This document shows positions 26,713 to 36,094 of a DNA stretch of 64,000 bases, in pieces (within the stretch, counting starts at the first letter, position 1; each line of letters opens with the position of its first letter). Below the pieces are notes generated by a model. That model was not told the DNA's origin. It did no database searches and was given only the letters and a program-made list of their open reading frames with translations. The stretch is from Curtobacterium herbarum. GTDB lineage: Bacteria > Actinomycetota > Actinomycetes > Actinomycetales > Microbacteriaceae. Both the position numbers and the translations under genes were made by a program. The stretch covers positions 372,001 through 436,000 of the forward strand of contig NZ_JAFBBT010000001.1 of assembly GCF_016907335.1 (NCBI RefSeq), written 5' to 3'.

Positions 26713-27693
26713 ATGACCACCGCATCGGCTCCCGGCGCCGCCGGGGTCCCGGCCGCCACGCTCGTCACGAGCGAGCAGGCGACCGCGACCCGCACGGGCG
26801 CGCCCGCCGATGCCACCGCCCGCCGCGGTGCCGGACCCCGTGTCCGGCGCCGCGGCGGCGTCGCGTGGCTCGGCCTCACCCCGTTCGCGGCGTACGTGCT
26901 GCTCTTCCTCGCCGTCCCGGCGGTCATCGCGGTCGGGTCCGGGTTCTTCGACGCGTCGGGCCACCCGACGCTCGCGAACCTCGCCGCGCTGGGCGACCCC
27001 AGTGTGCTGCGGGCCTTCGGCGGCTCGTTCGGGCTGTCCGCGGCCTCCGCGGTGATCGGCGCCGTCGTCGGTGCGCTCGTGTGCTGGGCGCTCGCCGCAC
27101 TCCGGCCGGACGGCATCGTCCGGTCGATGATCGACTCCGCCGCCAGCGTGCTGGCCCAGTTCGGCGGTGTGATGCTCGCGTTCGCGTTCATCGCCACGAT
27201 CGGCACGCAGGGACTCGTCACGGCGTGGCTCGTGTCCACGTTCCACTGGGACCTCAACGCGGACGGCGCCTTCCTGTACACGGTGCCCGGCCTGGTGATC
27301 CCCTACGTCTACTTCCAGGTGCCGCTGATGGTCCTGACGTTCATGCCCGCACTCGAGGGCGTCAAGACCCAGTGGGGCGAGGCCGCCGCCACGCTCGGGG
27401 CCTCGCGCCTCACCTACTGGCGTCGCGTGGCCCTGCCGGTGCTCGCGCCGGCGTTCTGGGGATCGCTGCTGCTGCTGTTCGCGAACGGGTTCTCGTCCTT
27501 CGCGACCGCCGCTGCGCTCATCTCGCAGGGCGGGATCGTCCCGCTGACGATCCGCGCGCAGCTCACCAGCGAGACGATCATCGGCCTGCAGAACGTCGCG
27601 GGCGTCCTGGCGCTCGGCATGGTCGTCGTGATGGCGGTCGTGATGACGGCGTACTCGCTGCTGCAGCGTCGCGCGGCCCGGTGGCAGCGATGA
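26713..27693 (+). CDS. ABC transporter permease (PotB-like)
   Basis: The 326-residue protein has an Arg-rich cytosolic N-terminus of about 50 residues and six membrane helices. Its EAA-type loop is TQWGEAAATLGASRLTYWRRVALP. It begins 5 nt after the binding-protein stop and overlaps the next gene by ATGA. Confidence 0.88.
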   Translation: MTTASAPGAAGVPAATLVTSEQATATRTGAPADATARRGAGPRVRRRGGVAWLGLTPFAAYVLLFLAVPAVIAVGSGFFDASGHPTLANLAALGDPSVLRAFGGSFGLSAASAVIGAVVGALVCWALAALRPDGIVRSMIDSAASVLAQFGGVMLAFAFIATIGTQGLVTAWLVSTFHWDLNADGAFLYTVPGLVIPYVYFQVPLMVLTFMPALEGVKTQWGEAAATLGASRLTYWRRVALPVLAPAFWGSLLLLFANGFSSFATAAALISQGGIVPLTIRAQLTSETIIGLQNVAGVLALGMVVVMAVVMTAYSLLQRRAARWQR

Positions 27694-28601
27694 GCGCGGG
27701 AGCGCCGGCCCGTCCGGCGGGCCCGGTCCGTCCGGCCCGTCCGGTCCGTTCCGCTCGGACGGGAGGCCCGTCCCGCGTCCCGCAGTTCGGCACGGCCCCG
27801 TCACGGGTCACCGCCGCGATCGTCCTGGTCGTCGTCGGACTCCTCTTCGCCGTGCCGCTGATCGCACTGGCGCAGTTCACGTTCCGTCAGGGCACCGACG
27901 GCAGCCTGACGACGGCGCACTACACGGCCCTGGCCGACCCGGCGAACGCGAGCACCTACCAGCCGGTGTTCGACGGTCTCGGCGCCTCACTGGTCATCGC
28001 GGTCATCGCGGTCGCGATCGTCCTGCTCGTGCTGCTGCCCGCACAGGTCATCACCGCACTGCACCACCCGCGGCTCCGACGCATCCTGGAGTTCGTCTGC
28101 CTGGTGCCGATCACGGTGCCGGTCGTCGTGCTCGTCGTCGGGTTCGTGCCCGTCTACCAGGTCGTCGCCCAGGTGTTCGGGTCCGGTGCGTGGACGCTGT
28201 CCTTCGCCATCGGCATCATCGCGCTGCCGTTCGCCTTCCGTCCGATCTCCGCCGCGATCACCGCGATGGACCTCGTCACCCTGACCGAGGCCGCCCGCTC
28301 CCTCGGCGCCTCGTGGTGGACGGTGACCTGGCGCGTGCTCCTGCCGAACCTGCGCCGGGGGATCCTCGCCGCCTGCTTCCTCACGATCACGGTCGTCCTG
28401 GGCGAGTACACCCTGGCGTCGTTCCTCTCCCGCACCACCTTCCAGACCGCGCTGCTGCTCGTGCAGGGCACCGACCCGTACGTCGCAGCGATCTTCTCGC
28501 TCGGCGCACTGCTGTTCGGATTCCTCCTGCTCATCGCCATCGGCCGGATCGGGCAGCGCCGCACGCGCGTCCGTCGTCCCCACCCCAAGGACCCCGCATG
28601 A
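27690..28601 (+). CDS. ABC transporter permease (PotC-like)
   Basis: The 303-residue permease has six helices and the loop LTEAARSLGASWWTVTWRVLLP. A low-complexity N-terminus of Pro/Arg repeats (residues 1-35) includes one decamer GACGGGAGGC, translated R-T-G-G-P. It overlaps both neighbours by ATGA, so the four genes are tightly coupled. Confidence 0.88.
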   Translation: MSAGAPARPAGPVRPARPVRSARTGGPSRVPQFGTAPSRVTAAIVLVVVGLLFAVPLIALAQFTFRQGTDGSLTTAHYTALADPANASTYQPVFDGLGASLVIAVIAVAIVLLVLLPAQVITALHHPRLRRILEFVCLVPITVPVVVLVVGFVPVYQVVAQVFGSGAWTLSFAIGIIALPFAFRPISAAITAMDLVTLTEAARSLGASWWTVTWRVLLPNLRRGILAACFLTITVVLGEYTLASFLSRTTFQTALLLVQGTDPYVAAIFSLGALLFGFLLLIAIGRIGQRRTRVRRPHPKDPA

Positions 28602-29668
28602 CCACCACCGCACCCGTCGCCCCCGCGTCCCTGTCCGGCACCGGCGCCGTCGTCGAGCTCGACGCCGTCGAGAAGCGCTACGGCACCCACCGCGCGCTCG
28701 CCGGACTCTCCCTGCGCGTCGAGCCGGGCGAGTTCGTGTCGCTCCTCGGCCCCTCCGGCTGCGGCAAGACCACCGCACTCCGGGCGCTCGCCGGGCTCGA
28801 GGCGATCGACGCCGGCGCCATCCGCATCGACGGCGAGGACGTGGCGAACACCCCCGCGAACAAGCGCGACATGGGGATGGTCTTCCAGCAGTACTCGCTG
28901 TTCCCGCACATGACCGTGCGGCAGAACGTGGCGTTCGGCCTCGAGATGCGCAAGGTGCCGTCGGCCGAGCGGAAGGCCCGGGTCGTCGACGCGCTCGACA
29001 TGGTGCACCTCGGCGACTTCGCGGACCGGTTCCCGCACCAGCTCTCCGGCGGCCAGCAGCAGCGCGTCGCCCTGGCCCGTGCCCTCGTCACCCGCCCCCG
29101 CGTGCTGCTCCTCGACGAGCCGCTCTCCGCCCTCGACGCGAAGGTCCGGGTCTCGCTGCGTGAGGAGATCCGCCGCATCCAGACCGACCTGGGCATCACG
29201 ACGGTCTTCGTCACGCACGACCAGGAGGAGGCGCTCGCCGTCTCCGACCGGATCGCGGTCATGAACGCGGGCGACATCGAGCAGATCGGCACGCCCGAGG
29301 AGCTCTACCGCTCGCCGTCGTCGGCGTTCACGGCGGACTTCGTCGGGCAGTCGAACCGACTCGGCGGCGACCTGCGCGGCGGCGACGTGTTCGTGTACGG
29401 GTTCCGGGTGCCCGCTATCGACCCGAGCGTGGCGGACGGCCCCGTGCTCGCCTACGTCCGACCGGAGGACATCGCGTTCGCCCCCGAGGGTGTCACCGGG
29501 ACCGTCGTCTCCTCGAGCTTCCTCGGGTCGATCCGGCGCACCACCGTCCGGCTCGACGACGACACCATCGTCACGGTCCAGCACGAGGTCGGCGACCGGC
29601 GGGCGTCCGGCGACCCCGTGGCGGTCCGGCTGCTCGGCGCCCCGGTGGCCGTCGCGCCCGTCTCCTGA
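28598..29668 (+). CDS. ABC transporter ATPase with TOBE domain
   Basis: The 356-residue ATPase has Walker A (GPSGCGKTT), Q-loop (VFQQYSLFPHMT), signature (LSGGQQQR), Walker B (LLLDEPLSALD) and H-loop (VTHDQEEA). A C-terminal TOBE-type regulatory domain (about residues 280-350) is visible from VLAYVRPEDIAF. It completes an importer with the three upstream genes. The PotA/FbpC/CysA family does not by itself tell the substrate. Confidence 0.92.
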   Translation: MTTTAPVAPASLSGTGAVVELDAVEKRYGTHRALAGLSLRVEPGEFVSLLGPSGCGKTTALRALAGLEAIDAGAIRIDGEDVANTPANKRDMGMVFQQYSLFPHMTVRQNVAFGLEMRKVPSAERKARVVDALDMVHLGDFADRFPHQLSGGQQQRVALARALVTRPRVLLLDEPLSALDAKVRVSLREEIRRIQTDLGITTVFVTHDQEEALAVSDRIAVMNAGDIEQIGTPEELYRSPSSAFTADFVGQSNRLGGDLRGGDVFVYGFRVPAIDPSVADGPVLAYVRPEDIAFAPEGVTGTVVSSSFLGSIRRTTVRLDDDTIVTVQHEVGDRRASGDPVAVRLLGAPVAVAPVS

Positions 29669-29689
29669 CCCGAACCGCGACGTCGCCTG

Positions 29690-29782
29690 ACCGTCCCGTC
29701 CCGTCTCCGGACCGTCCCGTCTCCGGACCGTCCCGTCTCCTGGCCGCAGGGGGCGGGGCGGGGGTGTGACGGGCCTCCCGTC
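29690..29782. repeat. short tandem repeat and small hairpin after the ABC operon
   Basis: A 16-bp unit close to ACCGTCCCGTCTCCGG is repeated three times at 29690-29743, with an extra CCCGT in the first copy. A 6-bp GACGGG/CCCGTC hairpin follows at 29768-29782. It lies between convergent genes and may act as a weak terminator. Confidence 0.5.
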
Positions 29783-29785
29783 CGG

Positions 29786-30265
29786 TCAGCGCTCGAAGCG
29801 CGCCGCGACCTCGCCCGCCAGGGCCGCGTCGACCCGTCGGCGCATGTTCTCCGGCATGTCCGGGAGGCTCGTGACCGGCGCCCAGAACGCCTCGGTGTTC
29901 TCGCCGTCGGCCGGGTACGGGTCCCCGGAGACCCAGCGGCAGGCGAAGACGAGGTCCATGTACTGCGCGCGGTCGCCGTTCGGGTAGGTCATCGGTTCGA
30001 GCGTCTGCACCCACGCCAGGCGTTCGGCGACGGCGACGACGTCGGCTTCCTCGAGCACCTCGCGCTCGGCGGCGACGGCGGGTTCCTCGCCCGGGTCGAC
30101 GATGCCGGTGACCGGGGTCAGCGCGCCGTTGTCGGCACGGCGGACCACGAGGAGCTCGCGGTCGTCGCCCTCGCCGCGGGTGACGACCGCGGTGACGCCG
30201 GTGAGCCAGAGCAGGTCGTTCCCGACCTTCTCGCGCAGGGACAGGACGAAGTCGGGGGTGGGCAT
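29786..30265 (-). CDS. NUDIX hydrolase
   Basis: The 159-residue single-domain protein has the Nudix box GIVDPGEEPAVAAEREVLEEADV (residues 74-96). It fits the consensus except that the Gly of the final EExG is Asp. The catalytic REVLEE is intact, so the enzyme should still bind metal and hydrolyse a nucleoside-diphosphate-linked substrate. TAGCGT lies 6 nt before the ATG on the minus strand (30277-30272), which suggests a leaderless message. Confidence 0.88.
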   Translation of the reverse strand: MPTPDFVLSLREKVGNDLLWLTGVTAVVTRGEGDDRELLVVRRADNGALTPVTGIVDPGEEPAVAAEREVLEEADVVAVAERLAWVQTLEPMTYPNGDRAQYMDLVFACRWVSGDPYPADGENTEAFWAPVTSLPDMPENMRRRVDAALAGEVAARFER

Positions 30266-30311
30266 GCCGCCACGCTACCGGGCTCGCCCGGGGGCCGGGG
30301 CCCTGTCGTCG

Positions 30312-30327
30312 ACTGGTCATGACCAGT
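30312..30327 (+). promoter_or_regulatory. DasR/NagR-type operator before nagB
   Basis: ACTGGTCATGACCAGT is a perfect 16-bp palindrome that differs from the published DasR site ACTGGTCTAGACCAGT only in the two central bases. Its last base overlaps the -10 hexamer TAGGCT (30327-30332), which lies 6 nt before the GTG of nagB. GntR-type DasR represses aminosugar genes, including nagB, until glucosamine-6-phosphate accumulates. Confidence 0.75.
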
Positions 30328-30338
30328 AGGCTGGTGGC

Positions 30339-31124
30339 GTGGAGATCATCATCCTGCCCACTCCGGCGGAGGTCGGTCGCGTCGCCGCGGCCAAGATCGC
30401 GTCGGTCGTCACCACGAAGCCCACCGCGGTCGTCGGACTCGCCACGGGGTCGAGCCCCGAGGGCATCTACGCCGACCTGCGTCGTCGCGTCGAGGCCGGC
30501 GAGCTGTCGTTCGCGCAGGCTCGCGGGTTCGCGCTCGACGAGTACGTCGGCATCCCGCTCGAGCACCCGGAGTCGTACGCCAGCGTCATCGCCCGCGACG
30601 TCGTCGGGCCGCTCGGCTTCGACCCCAGCCGGGTCCGCGTGCCGGACGGGCGCGCCGGGGACCTGGCGTTCGCCGCGAAGGAGTACGACGCCGCGATCCG
30701 CGCTGCCGGCGGGGTCGACGTGCAGATCCTCGGCATCGGGGCGAACGGGCACATCGGGTTCAACGAGCCGACGTCCTCGTTCGCGTCCCGCACCCGCATC
30801 AAGACCCTGGCGCCGTCCACGCGAGAGGCCAACGCCCGCTTCTTCGACTCGCCCGACCAGGTGCCGACGCACTGCATGACGCAGGGGCTCGGCACGATCC
30901 TCGAGGCCCGCGAGCTCGTCCTCGTCGCCCAGGGCTCGGCGAAGGCGGACGCGGTCGCCGCCGCGGTCGAGGGGCCGCTGTCGTCCTTCGTCCCGGGCTC
31001 CGCGCTGCAGCTGCACGAGCACGCCACCGTCGTCATCGACGAGGAGGCTGCTGCGGGCCTCCGTCTCGCCGACTACTACCGCTACACGTACGCGAACAAG
31101 CCGACCTGGCAGCGCTTCGAGTAG
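30339..31124 (+). CDS. nagB: glucosamine-6-phosphate deaminase NagB
   Basis: NagB converts glucosamine-6-phosphate to fructose-6-phosphate and ammonia, the entry of amino sugars into glycolysis. The 261-residue protein has VGLATGSSPEGIY (phosphate binding), FALDEYVG with the catalytic Asp, LGIGANGHIGFNEP with the catalytic His/Glu region, and the C-terminal lid ending YRYTYANKPTW. The GTG start is supported by the -10 hexamer and operator just upstream. Its partner nagA is encoded 8 kb away on the other strand. Confidence 0.96.
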   Translation: MEIIILPTPAEVGRVAAAKIASVVTTKPTAVVGLATGSSPEGIYADLRRRVEAGELSFAQARGFALDEYVGIPLEHPESYASVIARDVVGPLGFDPSRVRVPDGRAGDLAFAAKEYDAAIRAAGGVDVQILGIGANGHIGFNEPTSSFASRTRIKTLAPSTREANARFFDSPDQVPTHCMTQGLGTILEARELVLVAQGSAKADAVAAAVEGPLSSFVPGSALQLHEHATVVIDEEAAAGLRLADYYRYTYANKPTWQRFE

Positions 31125-31130
31125 CCCCTT

Positions 31131-31202
31131 CGCAAAACGCAACGTCGGCGGTTCCTCGCAGCGGTACTCCGTTGCGTGCAGCCGTCGACGTTGCGTTTCG
31201 CG
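31131..31202. terminator. bidirectional hairpin between nagB and the MalY-like gene
   Basis: The arms at 31131-31151 (CGCAAAACGCAACGTCGGCG...) and 31181-31202 pair over about 20 bp with two mismatches, around a 29-nt loop. They separate two convergent genes. Confidence 0.6.
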
Positions 31203-31205
31203 GGG

Positions 31206-32375
31206 TCAGACGGCGGCGGCCAGACGGGACAAGCCCTCGCGGAGGGTGTCCTCGGAGCAGCCGAAGTTGAGCCGGGCGTGCCCGATGCCCTGCCGCCCGA
31301 AGTCCCGCCCGTTCGACAGCGCCACCCTCGCCTCGTCGACCAGCCGGAGCGCCGGGTCGTCACCCCACGGCAGGGCACGGAGGTCGAGCCACGCCAGGTA
31401 CGACGCCTGCGGCTGCCGGTACCCCGCCCCCGGCAACGCCGCCCCGAGCTCCTCGGCCAGGATCCGCCGGTTCGCCGCGAGTTCCGCGAGCAGCGACGCC
31501 AGCCAGGGACCACCCTCGGAGAACGCGGCCACGCTCGCGGTGTACCCGAGGATCCCGGTGCGTTCGACGACCTCGGTCGGCATCCCGTCGAACCACGCCC
31601 GAGCCCGGTCCGAGGCACCGACCATCAGGGCGCACTTCGTCCCGGCCGTGTTCCACGCCTTGCTCGCACTCGTCAGGGCGACCCCGAGTGCGGCGGCCTC
31701 CGGGCAGCAGTCGAGGAACGGCGTGAAGGTCGCGTCGGCGTGCACGAGCGGCGCGTGGATCTCGTCCGACACCACGACCGCGTCCCACTCCGCTGCGAGC
31801 CGGGCGAGTGCCACCAGCGACTCCCGGTCGTGCACCAGGCCGAGGGGGTTGTGCGGGTTGCAGAGCAGCACCGTGCGGGCACCCTCGGCGAAGGCCTGCC
31901 GGACGCCGTCCAGGTCCATCCGCCACCCGGCCGTCGTGTCGTACGGGTCGGCGGTGCCCGCGGGGGCCAGGAGCGGCACCTCGGTCACGGACCCGCCCGC
32001 CTCGGTCACGTAGTCCCAGAACGGCGCGTACACGGGCGGCATGACGACGACCTGGTCGCCGGGCTCGATCACCCGGCGGAGCGTCTCGACCGCCGCGACC
32101 GAGACGTCCGTCGTGGTCCGCACCAGGTCCGGGTCGACCGCCCAGTCCCACCGGTCGGCGGCGAAGTCGGCGAAGGCTTCGGGCAGCGCTCGGCCGTGTC
32201 CGACGTAGCCGGTGTCCCCGTCGGTGACCGCGCGGAGCAGGGCGTCCCGCACGGGTTCGGCGAGGGCGCAGTCCATCTCCGCGACGAACATCGGCAGCAC
32301 GTCCGCGTCGTACACGGTGTACTTCTCGCTCGTGCGGGTCCGGCGGGCATCGAACAGCGAGACCATGACGCTCAT
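31206..32375 (-). CDS. MalY/PatB-like aminotransferase class I/II (probable C-S lyase)
   Basis: The 389-residue PLP enzyme has the MalY/PatB pattern. The N-terminus has DVLPMFVAEMDCALAEPV, where the family has W/FVADMDF, then TGYVGHG, the substrate loop LLCNPHNPLGLV, DEIHAPLV, and the PLP lysine in SASKAWNTAGTK. Members are cystathionine beta-lyases, and E. coli MalY also represses the maltose system. Among nearby in-frame ATGs, 32375 is chosen because GAGG lies 9 nt upstream. The gene is divergent from the GH92 gene. Confidence 0.88.
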   Translation of the reverse strand: MSVMVSLFDARRTRTSEKYTVYDADVLPMFVAEMDCALAEPVRDALLRAVTDGDTGYVGHGRALPEAFADFAADRWDWAVDPDLVRTTTDVSVAAVETLRRVIEPGDQVVVMPPVYAPFWDYVTEAGGSVTEVPLLAPAGTADPYDTTAGWRMDLDGVRQAFAEGARTVLLCNPHNPLGLVHDRESLVALARLAAEWDAVVVSDEIHAPLVHADATFTPFLDCCPEAAALGVALTSASKAWNTAGTKCALMVGASDRARAWFDGMPTEVVERTGILGYTASVAAFSEGGPWLASLLAELAANRRILAEELGAALPGAGYRQPQASYLAWLDLRALPWGDDPALRLVDEARVALSNGRDFGRQGIGHARLNFGCSEDTLREGLSRLAAAV

Positions 32376-32521
32376 GCGGGTCATCCTCGCAGTCCGGACG
32401 GCCGCCGACCAGGGGCAGCGGCACACCCGACTCGCCGCGCTGGCCAGGCGTGCGGGCGACCACCACGTGAACACCACCGGACCGCTCCGTGACACCGCGT
32501 GCGTCCCCCGTGCGAGGGGGC

Positions 32522-32527
32522 TACCGT
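32522..32527 (+). promoter_or_regulatory. -10 element of GH92 gene, leaderless type
   Basis: TACCGT ends 7 nt before the GTG at 32535. Confidence 0.4.
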
Positions 32528-32534
32528 CGCCCTC

Positions 32535-35015
32535 GTGAACCGCTCCCGCGTGCACCGTCGCCCGCTCCGCTCGTCCGCCTCCCGGCCCGCCCAGTGGCCG
32601 GTCCCGCTCGCCGCAGCGGCCACGATCGCCGCGCTGCTCGGCACCGGGCTGGTCGCGGCCCCCGCGTCCGCAGCCCCTGCGACCGAGGCGACCACGGCCT
32701 CCCGGCCGGTCGCCGACCCCGCCGCCGCCGTCGACCCGTTCATCGGCACCAGCCACGACGGCAACACCTGGCCCGGCGCGACCGCGCCCTTCGGGATGAT
32801 GCAGTGGAGCCCGACCGGCACGACGGGCGACCAGACCTCGACCCCGGTCGCCAACGGCTACTCGTACGACGTCGACCGCCTGCGCGGCTTCAGCCTCACC
32901 CACCTCAACGGCGCCGGCTGCGCGCCGGGAGCCGCGGGCGACGTCCCGATCATGCCGGTCACCACGGCCGTGACCACCTCGCCGTCCGCCGACACCACCG
33001 ACGCGGTCTACGCCGCCGGCTACTCGCACGACCAGGAGTCCGCGAGCCCCGGCCGCTACTCCGTCCAGCTCGACAACGGCGTCCGCACCGACCTGGCGGT
33101 CACGACCCGCGCCGGCATCGGCGAGTTCGCCTTCCCGGCCGGGCAGGCCGCGAACCTGCTGTTCCGCACCTCGAACTCGATCAACGGCAGCGAGGCCGCC
33201 GACACCCGCGTCGACGCCCGCACCCGCACGGTGAGCGGCAGCGTCCTGACCGGCGGCTTCTGCAGCCGCCGCGCGAACGGCGGCGGCGCCACCAACCCCG
33301 ACCGCCGCAGCTACTACCGCCTGTACTTCACGGCCACCTTCGACCGCGACTTCACGACGACCGGCACGTGGAAGGACGGGACCGTCCAGCCGGGAGGCAC
33401 GCGCGCCTCCGGTGGGGAGGGGTACCTCACCGGCGCCGACCGTGCCGGACGCGGCTCCGGCGCATGGGTGGGCTTCGACGCGCGTCACGGTGCCACCGTG
33501 CACGCCCGGATCGGCATCTCGTACGTCAGCGCAGCGGGCGCGGTCGCGAACCGCGACGCCGAGGTGCGGAAGCACGCGAGCGTCAGCAGCGTGGCGGCGG
33601 CGACCCGGGCCTCCTGGAACCGCGAACTGTCGCGCATCCGGGTCGGAGGCGGCACCACGGACCGGACCACGCAGCTCTACACGTCCGTCTACCACGCGCT
33701 CATGCAGCCGAACACGCTGAACGACCGCGACGGCCGGTACCTCGGGCCGGACCTGCGGGTGCACCGCATCGACCGCGGCCACCGGGCCGTCTACGGCACC
33801 TACTCCGGCTGGGACCAGTACCGGGCCCAGATCCAGCTGCTCGCCCTGCTGCGGCCGGACGTCGCCGGGGACATGGCCCAGTCGATGCTGCGGTCCGCCC
33901 AGCAGAACGGCGGCGTCTGGGACCGGTGGCTGCACCTCGGAGCGCCGACCCACGTGATGACCGGTGACCCCTCCGCGGCGACGCTCGCCACCTGGTACGC
34001 CATGGGTGTCCGGAACTTCGACGTCCGTGCCGCGTACCAGTCGCTGCGGCACCAGGCGACCGTGCAGAACGCCGACGCCCTCAGCGACATCGGGTGCCCG
34101 GGGCAGTGCCTCGCGCAGCGGCCCGGACTCGACCAGTACCTGCAGCGGCAGTACGCGGCGAACGACGACTGCCACTGCTGGGGCGGCGCCGCGGAGACGC
34201 TCGAGGACTCGATCTCCGACAGCGCCCTCGGCTCGTGGGCGTCCTCGCTCGGACTGCGGTCCGACGCCCGGATGTTCGCCGCCCGCGGTACCTACTGGAA
34301 GAACACCTTCAACCCGGCCGTCGGGTACCAGGCGGCACGGCAGGCCGACGGCACGTGGACGCCCGGGTGGGCGCCGTCCACCGGCGTCGGCTTCGCGCAG
34401 GGGACCAGCGCCCAGTACACCTGGCTCGTGCCGCAGGACGTCAGCGGCCTGTCCGCTGCCCTCGGCGGTGACGCGGCTGCGGTGGCACGCCTGGACGCCT
34501 TCTTCCACGACGCGTCCGGCGCCTTCGCGGTCACCGGTGGTGACGCCACGAAGTTCGACCCGACGAACGAGCCCGACATCCACACGCCGTGGATGTACAA
34601 CGCGCTCGGACAGCCGTGGAAGACGCAGGAGACCGTCCGCCGTGTCGTCGACGACGCCTACGGCACCGGGCCGAGCGGACTGCCCGGCAACGACGACCTG
34701 GGCACGATGAGCGCCTGGTACGTCTTCGCCTCGATCGGGCTGTACCCGCAGACGCCGGGGCGGGCCGAGATGCTCATCGGGAGCCCGACCTTCAGCACGG
34801 TCGACATCCGGCGGGCGACCGGGCAGCGGATCGTCATCCGGTCCTCCGGCACCGACCAGTACGTGCAGGGTGCGCGGCTCGACGGGCGGACGCTGACCAG
34901 GTCGTGGGTGCCCGCGTCCTTCGTGAACCGCGGTGGCACGCTGTCGCTCCGGGTCGGGGCGACGCCGGACACCGCGTGGGCGACCGCGCCGCGGGACCGG
35001 CCGCAGGACCGGTAG
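32535..35015 (+). CDS. secreted alpha-mannosidase, glycoside hydrolase family 92
   Basis: The 826-residue protein has an Arg-rich signal peptide (cleavage near ASAAPA). Family 92 hallmarks follow: VDPFIGTSHDGNTWPGATAPFGM near the mature N-terminus, SGWDQYRAQ in the (alpha/alpha)6 barrel, GNDDLGTMSAWYVFASIGLYP, and a C-terminal beta-domain. GH92 enzymes are calcium-dependent exo-mannosidases that trim high-mannose N-glycans or yeast mannan. Secretion fits trimming outside the cell before import by the 15-21 kb importer. A copy of its last 50 codons lies at 37163-37335. Confidence 0.94.
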   Translation: MNRSRVHRRPLRSSASRPAQWPVPLAAAATIAALLGTGLVAAPASAAPATEATTASRPVADPAAAVDPFIGTSHDGNTWPGATAPFGMMQWSPTGTTGDQTSTPVANGYSYDVDRLRGFSLTHLNGAGCAPGAAGDVPIMPVTTAVTTSPSADTTDAVYAAGYSHDQESASPGRYSVQLDNGVRTDLAVTTRAGIGEFAFPAGQAANLLFRTSNSINGSEAADTRVDARTRTVSGSVLTGGFCSRRANGGGATNPDRRSYYRLYFTATFDRDFTTTGTWKDGTVQPGGTRASGGEGYLTGADRAGRGSGAWVGFDARHGATVHARIGISYVSAAGAVANRDAEVRKHASVSSVAAATRASWNRELSRIRVGGGTTDRTTQLYTSVYHALMQPNTLNDRDGRYLGPDLRVHRIDRGHRAVYGTYSGWDQYRAQIQLLALLRPDVAGDMAQSMLRSAQQNGGVWDRWLHLGAPTHVMTGDPSAATLATWYAMGVRNFDVRAAYQSLRHQATVQNADALSDIGCPGQCLAQRPGLDQYLQRQYAANDDCHCWGGAAETLEDSISDSALGSWASSLGLRSDARMFAARGTYWKNTFNPAVGYQAARQADGTWTPGWAPSTGVGFAQGTSAQYTWLVPQDVSGLSAALGGDAAAVARLDAFFHDASGAFAVTGGDATKFDPTNEPDIHTPWMYNALGQPWKTQETVRRVVDDAYGTGPSGLPGNDDLGTMSAWYVFASIGLYPQTPGRAEMLIGSPTFSTVDIRRATGQRIVIRSSGTDQYVQGARLDGRTLTRSWVPASFVNRGGTLSLRVGATPDTAWATAPRDRPQDR

Positions 35016-35024
35016 GCGCCGGGT

Positions 35025-35993
35025 TCAGCGTTGTCCCACCGGACGCACGACGACCTCGTTCACGTCGACGTCGGGTCGCTCGTCCACCGCGTAGGCGACC
35101 GCACGGGCGATCGCGTCGGCCGGGACGGAATCGGCCCGGTACGCCACCATCGCGGCAGCGGCCGATGCGTCGGTGATCGTCGATGCGAGCTCCGAGTCCG
35201 TCACACCGGGGGAGACGGTGGTCACACGGACAGAGCGGGGGGACTCCTGGCGGAGCCCCTCCGTGATGGCCCGGGCCGCGTACTTCGTGCCGCAGTAGAC
35301 GGCGGCCGTCGGCGAGACCTCGAACGCGCCGACGGACGCGATGGTGACGACGTGACCGGTGCCCTGGGCGAGCATGGTGGGCAGGGTGGCGGCGATGCTG
35401 TGCAGGAGACCGCGCACGTTGACGTCGATCATGCGGTCCCACTCCTCGACCAAGCCCGCTGCCAGCGGGGACAGGGGCATGACGCCGGCGTTGGCGACCA
35501 GGACGTCGATCCGTCCGAACCGCGCGAGTGCGGCCTCGGCGAACTGCCGGGCCGAGGCGGCGTCGGTCACGTCGAGAGGGACTGCGAGCGCCTGCCCTCC
35601 GGCCACCTCGATCTCGGCCACGAGGGTGTCGAGGCGATCGGTCCGTCGGGCTCCCAACACGACAGGGTGTCCGGCGGCCGCGAGGCGGAGCGCCGTGGCC
35701 CGCCCGATCCCACTCGAGGCCCCGGTGACCAGGACGACCTTGCGGCGGTGCAGCACCATGCCGGCGTGGTGCAGGACGTCGTCTCGGAAGCCGCCGTCCG
35801 CGGTGAATCCGGTGTCGTCGACGTACTCGACATGGTCCCCGGACACTTCGTAGCGCCCGACGTACGCCGCTTCGCGGTCGCCGCGTGCCTCGACGTAGCG
35901 CCCGTCGGCGCGGAGCTCGTGGCGGATCCGTCCGTCCGGTGTGACCCAGAGCCCGACGTACGGATGTGTGGTGGTGGTCGTGTCCTCGTTCAT
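35025..35993 (-). CDS. fusion of Atu4866 domain with short-chain dehydrogenase
   Basis: The 322-residue protein has two parts. Residues 1-80 match the small Atu4866 beta-barrel family (HPYVGLWVTPDGRIRHEL, ARGDREAAYVGRYEVSGDHVEY). Residues 82-322 form a classical SDR with TGASSGIG (NAD(P) binding), NAG, and the catalytic Ser and YCGTK. The linker is only a few residues (HRRKVVLVTG). ATG 35993 is chosen over GTG 36002, and AGGG lies about 8 nt upstream of it. It is divergent from a broken MmyB-type regulator that probably once controlled it. Confidence 0.88.
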   Translation of the reverse strand: MNEDTTTTTHPYVGLWVTPDGRIRHELRADGRYVEARGDREAAYVGRYEVSGDHVEYVDDTGFTADGGFRDDVLHHAGMVLHRRKVVLVTGASSGIGRATALRLAAAGHPVVLGARRTDRLDTLVAEIEVAGGQALAVPLDVTDAASARQFAEAALARFGRIDVLVANAGVMPLSPLAAGLVEEWDRMIDVNVRGLLHSIAATLPTMLAQGTGHVVTIASVGAFEVSPTAAVYCGTKYAARAITEGLRQESPRSVRVTTVSPGVTDSELASTITDASAAAAMVAYRADSVPADAIARAVAYAVDERPDVDVNEVVVRPVGQR

Positions 35994-36082
35994 GTCCACC
36001 ACCCTGGAGCCGGTGCGGACCCGGACCCAGGCCGCATCGTCCCGGGGTGCGCGAGGGCCAGGGAGGCCCCGCGCTCTGCGCC

Positions 36083-36088
36083 TACCGT
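36083..36088 (+). promoter_or_regulatory. -10 element of the MmyB-type pseudogene
   Basis: TACCGT ends 6 nt before the GTG at 36095. The promoter appears intact although the gene is broken. Confidence 0.35.
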
Positions 36089-36094
36089 GGACGT

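Noticed and set aside
32381-34583. Extension of the MalY-like frame far upstream on the minus strand
   Set aside because: The extra 700 codons are antisense to GH92 and have no homology-like sequence; the MalY domain begins at about 32375.
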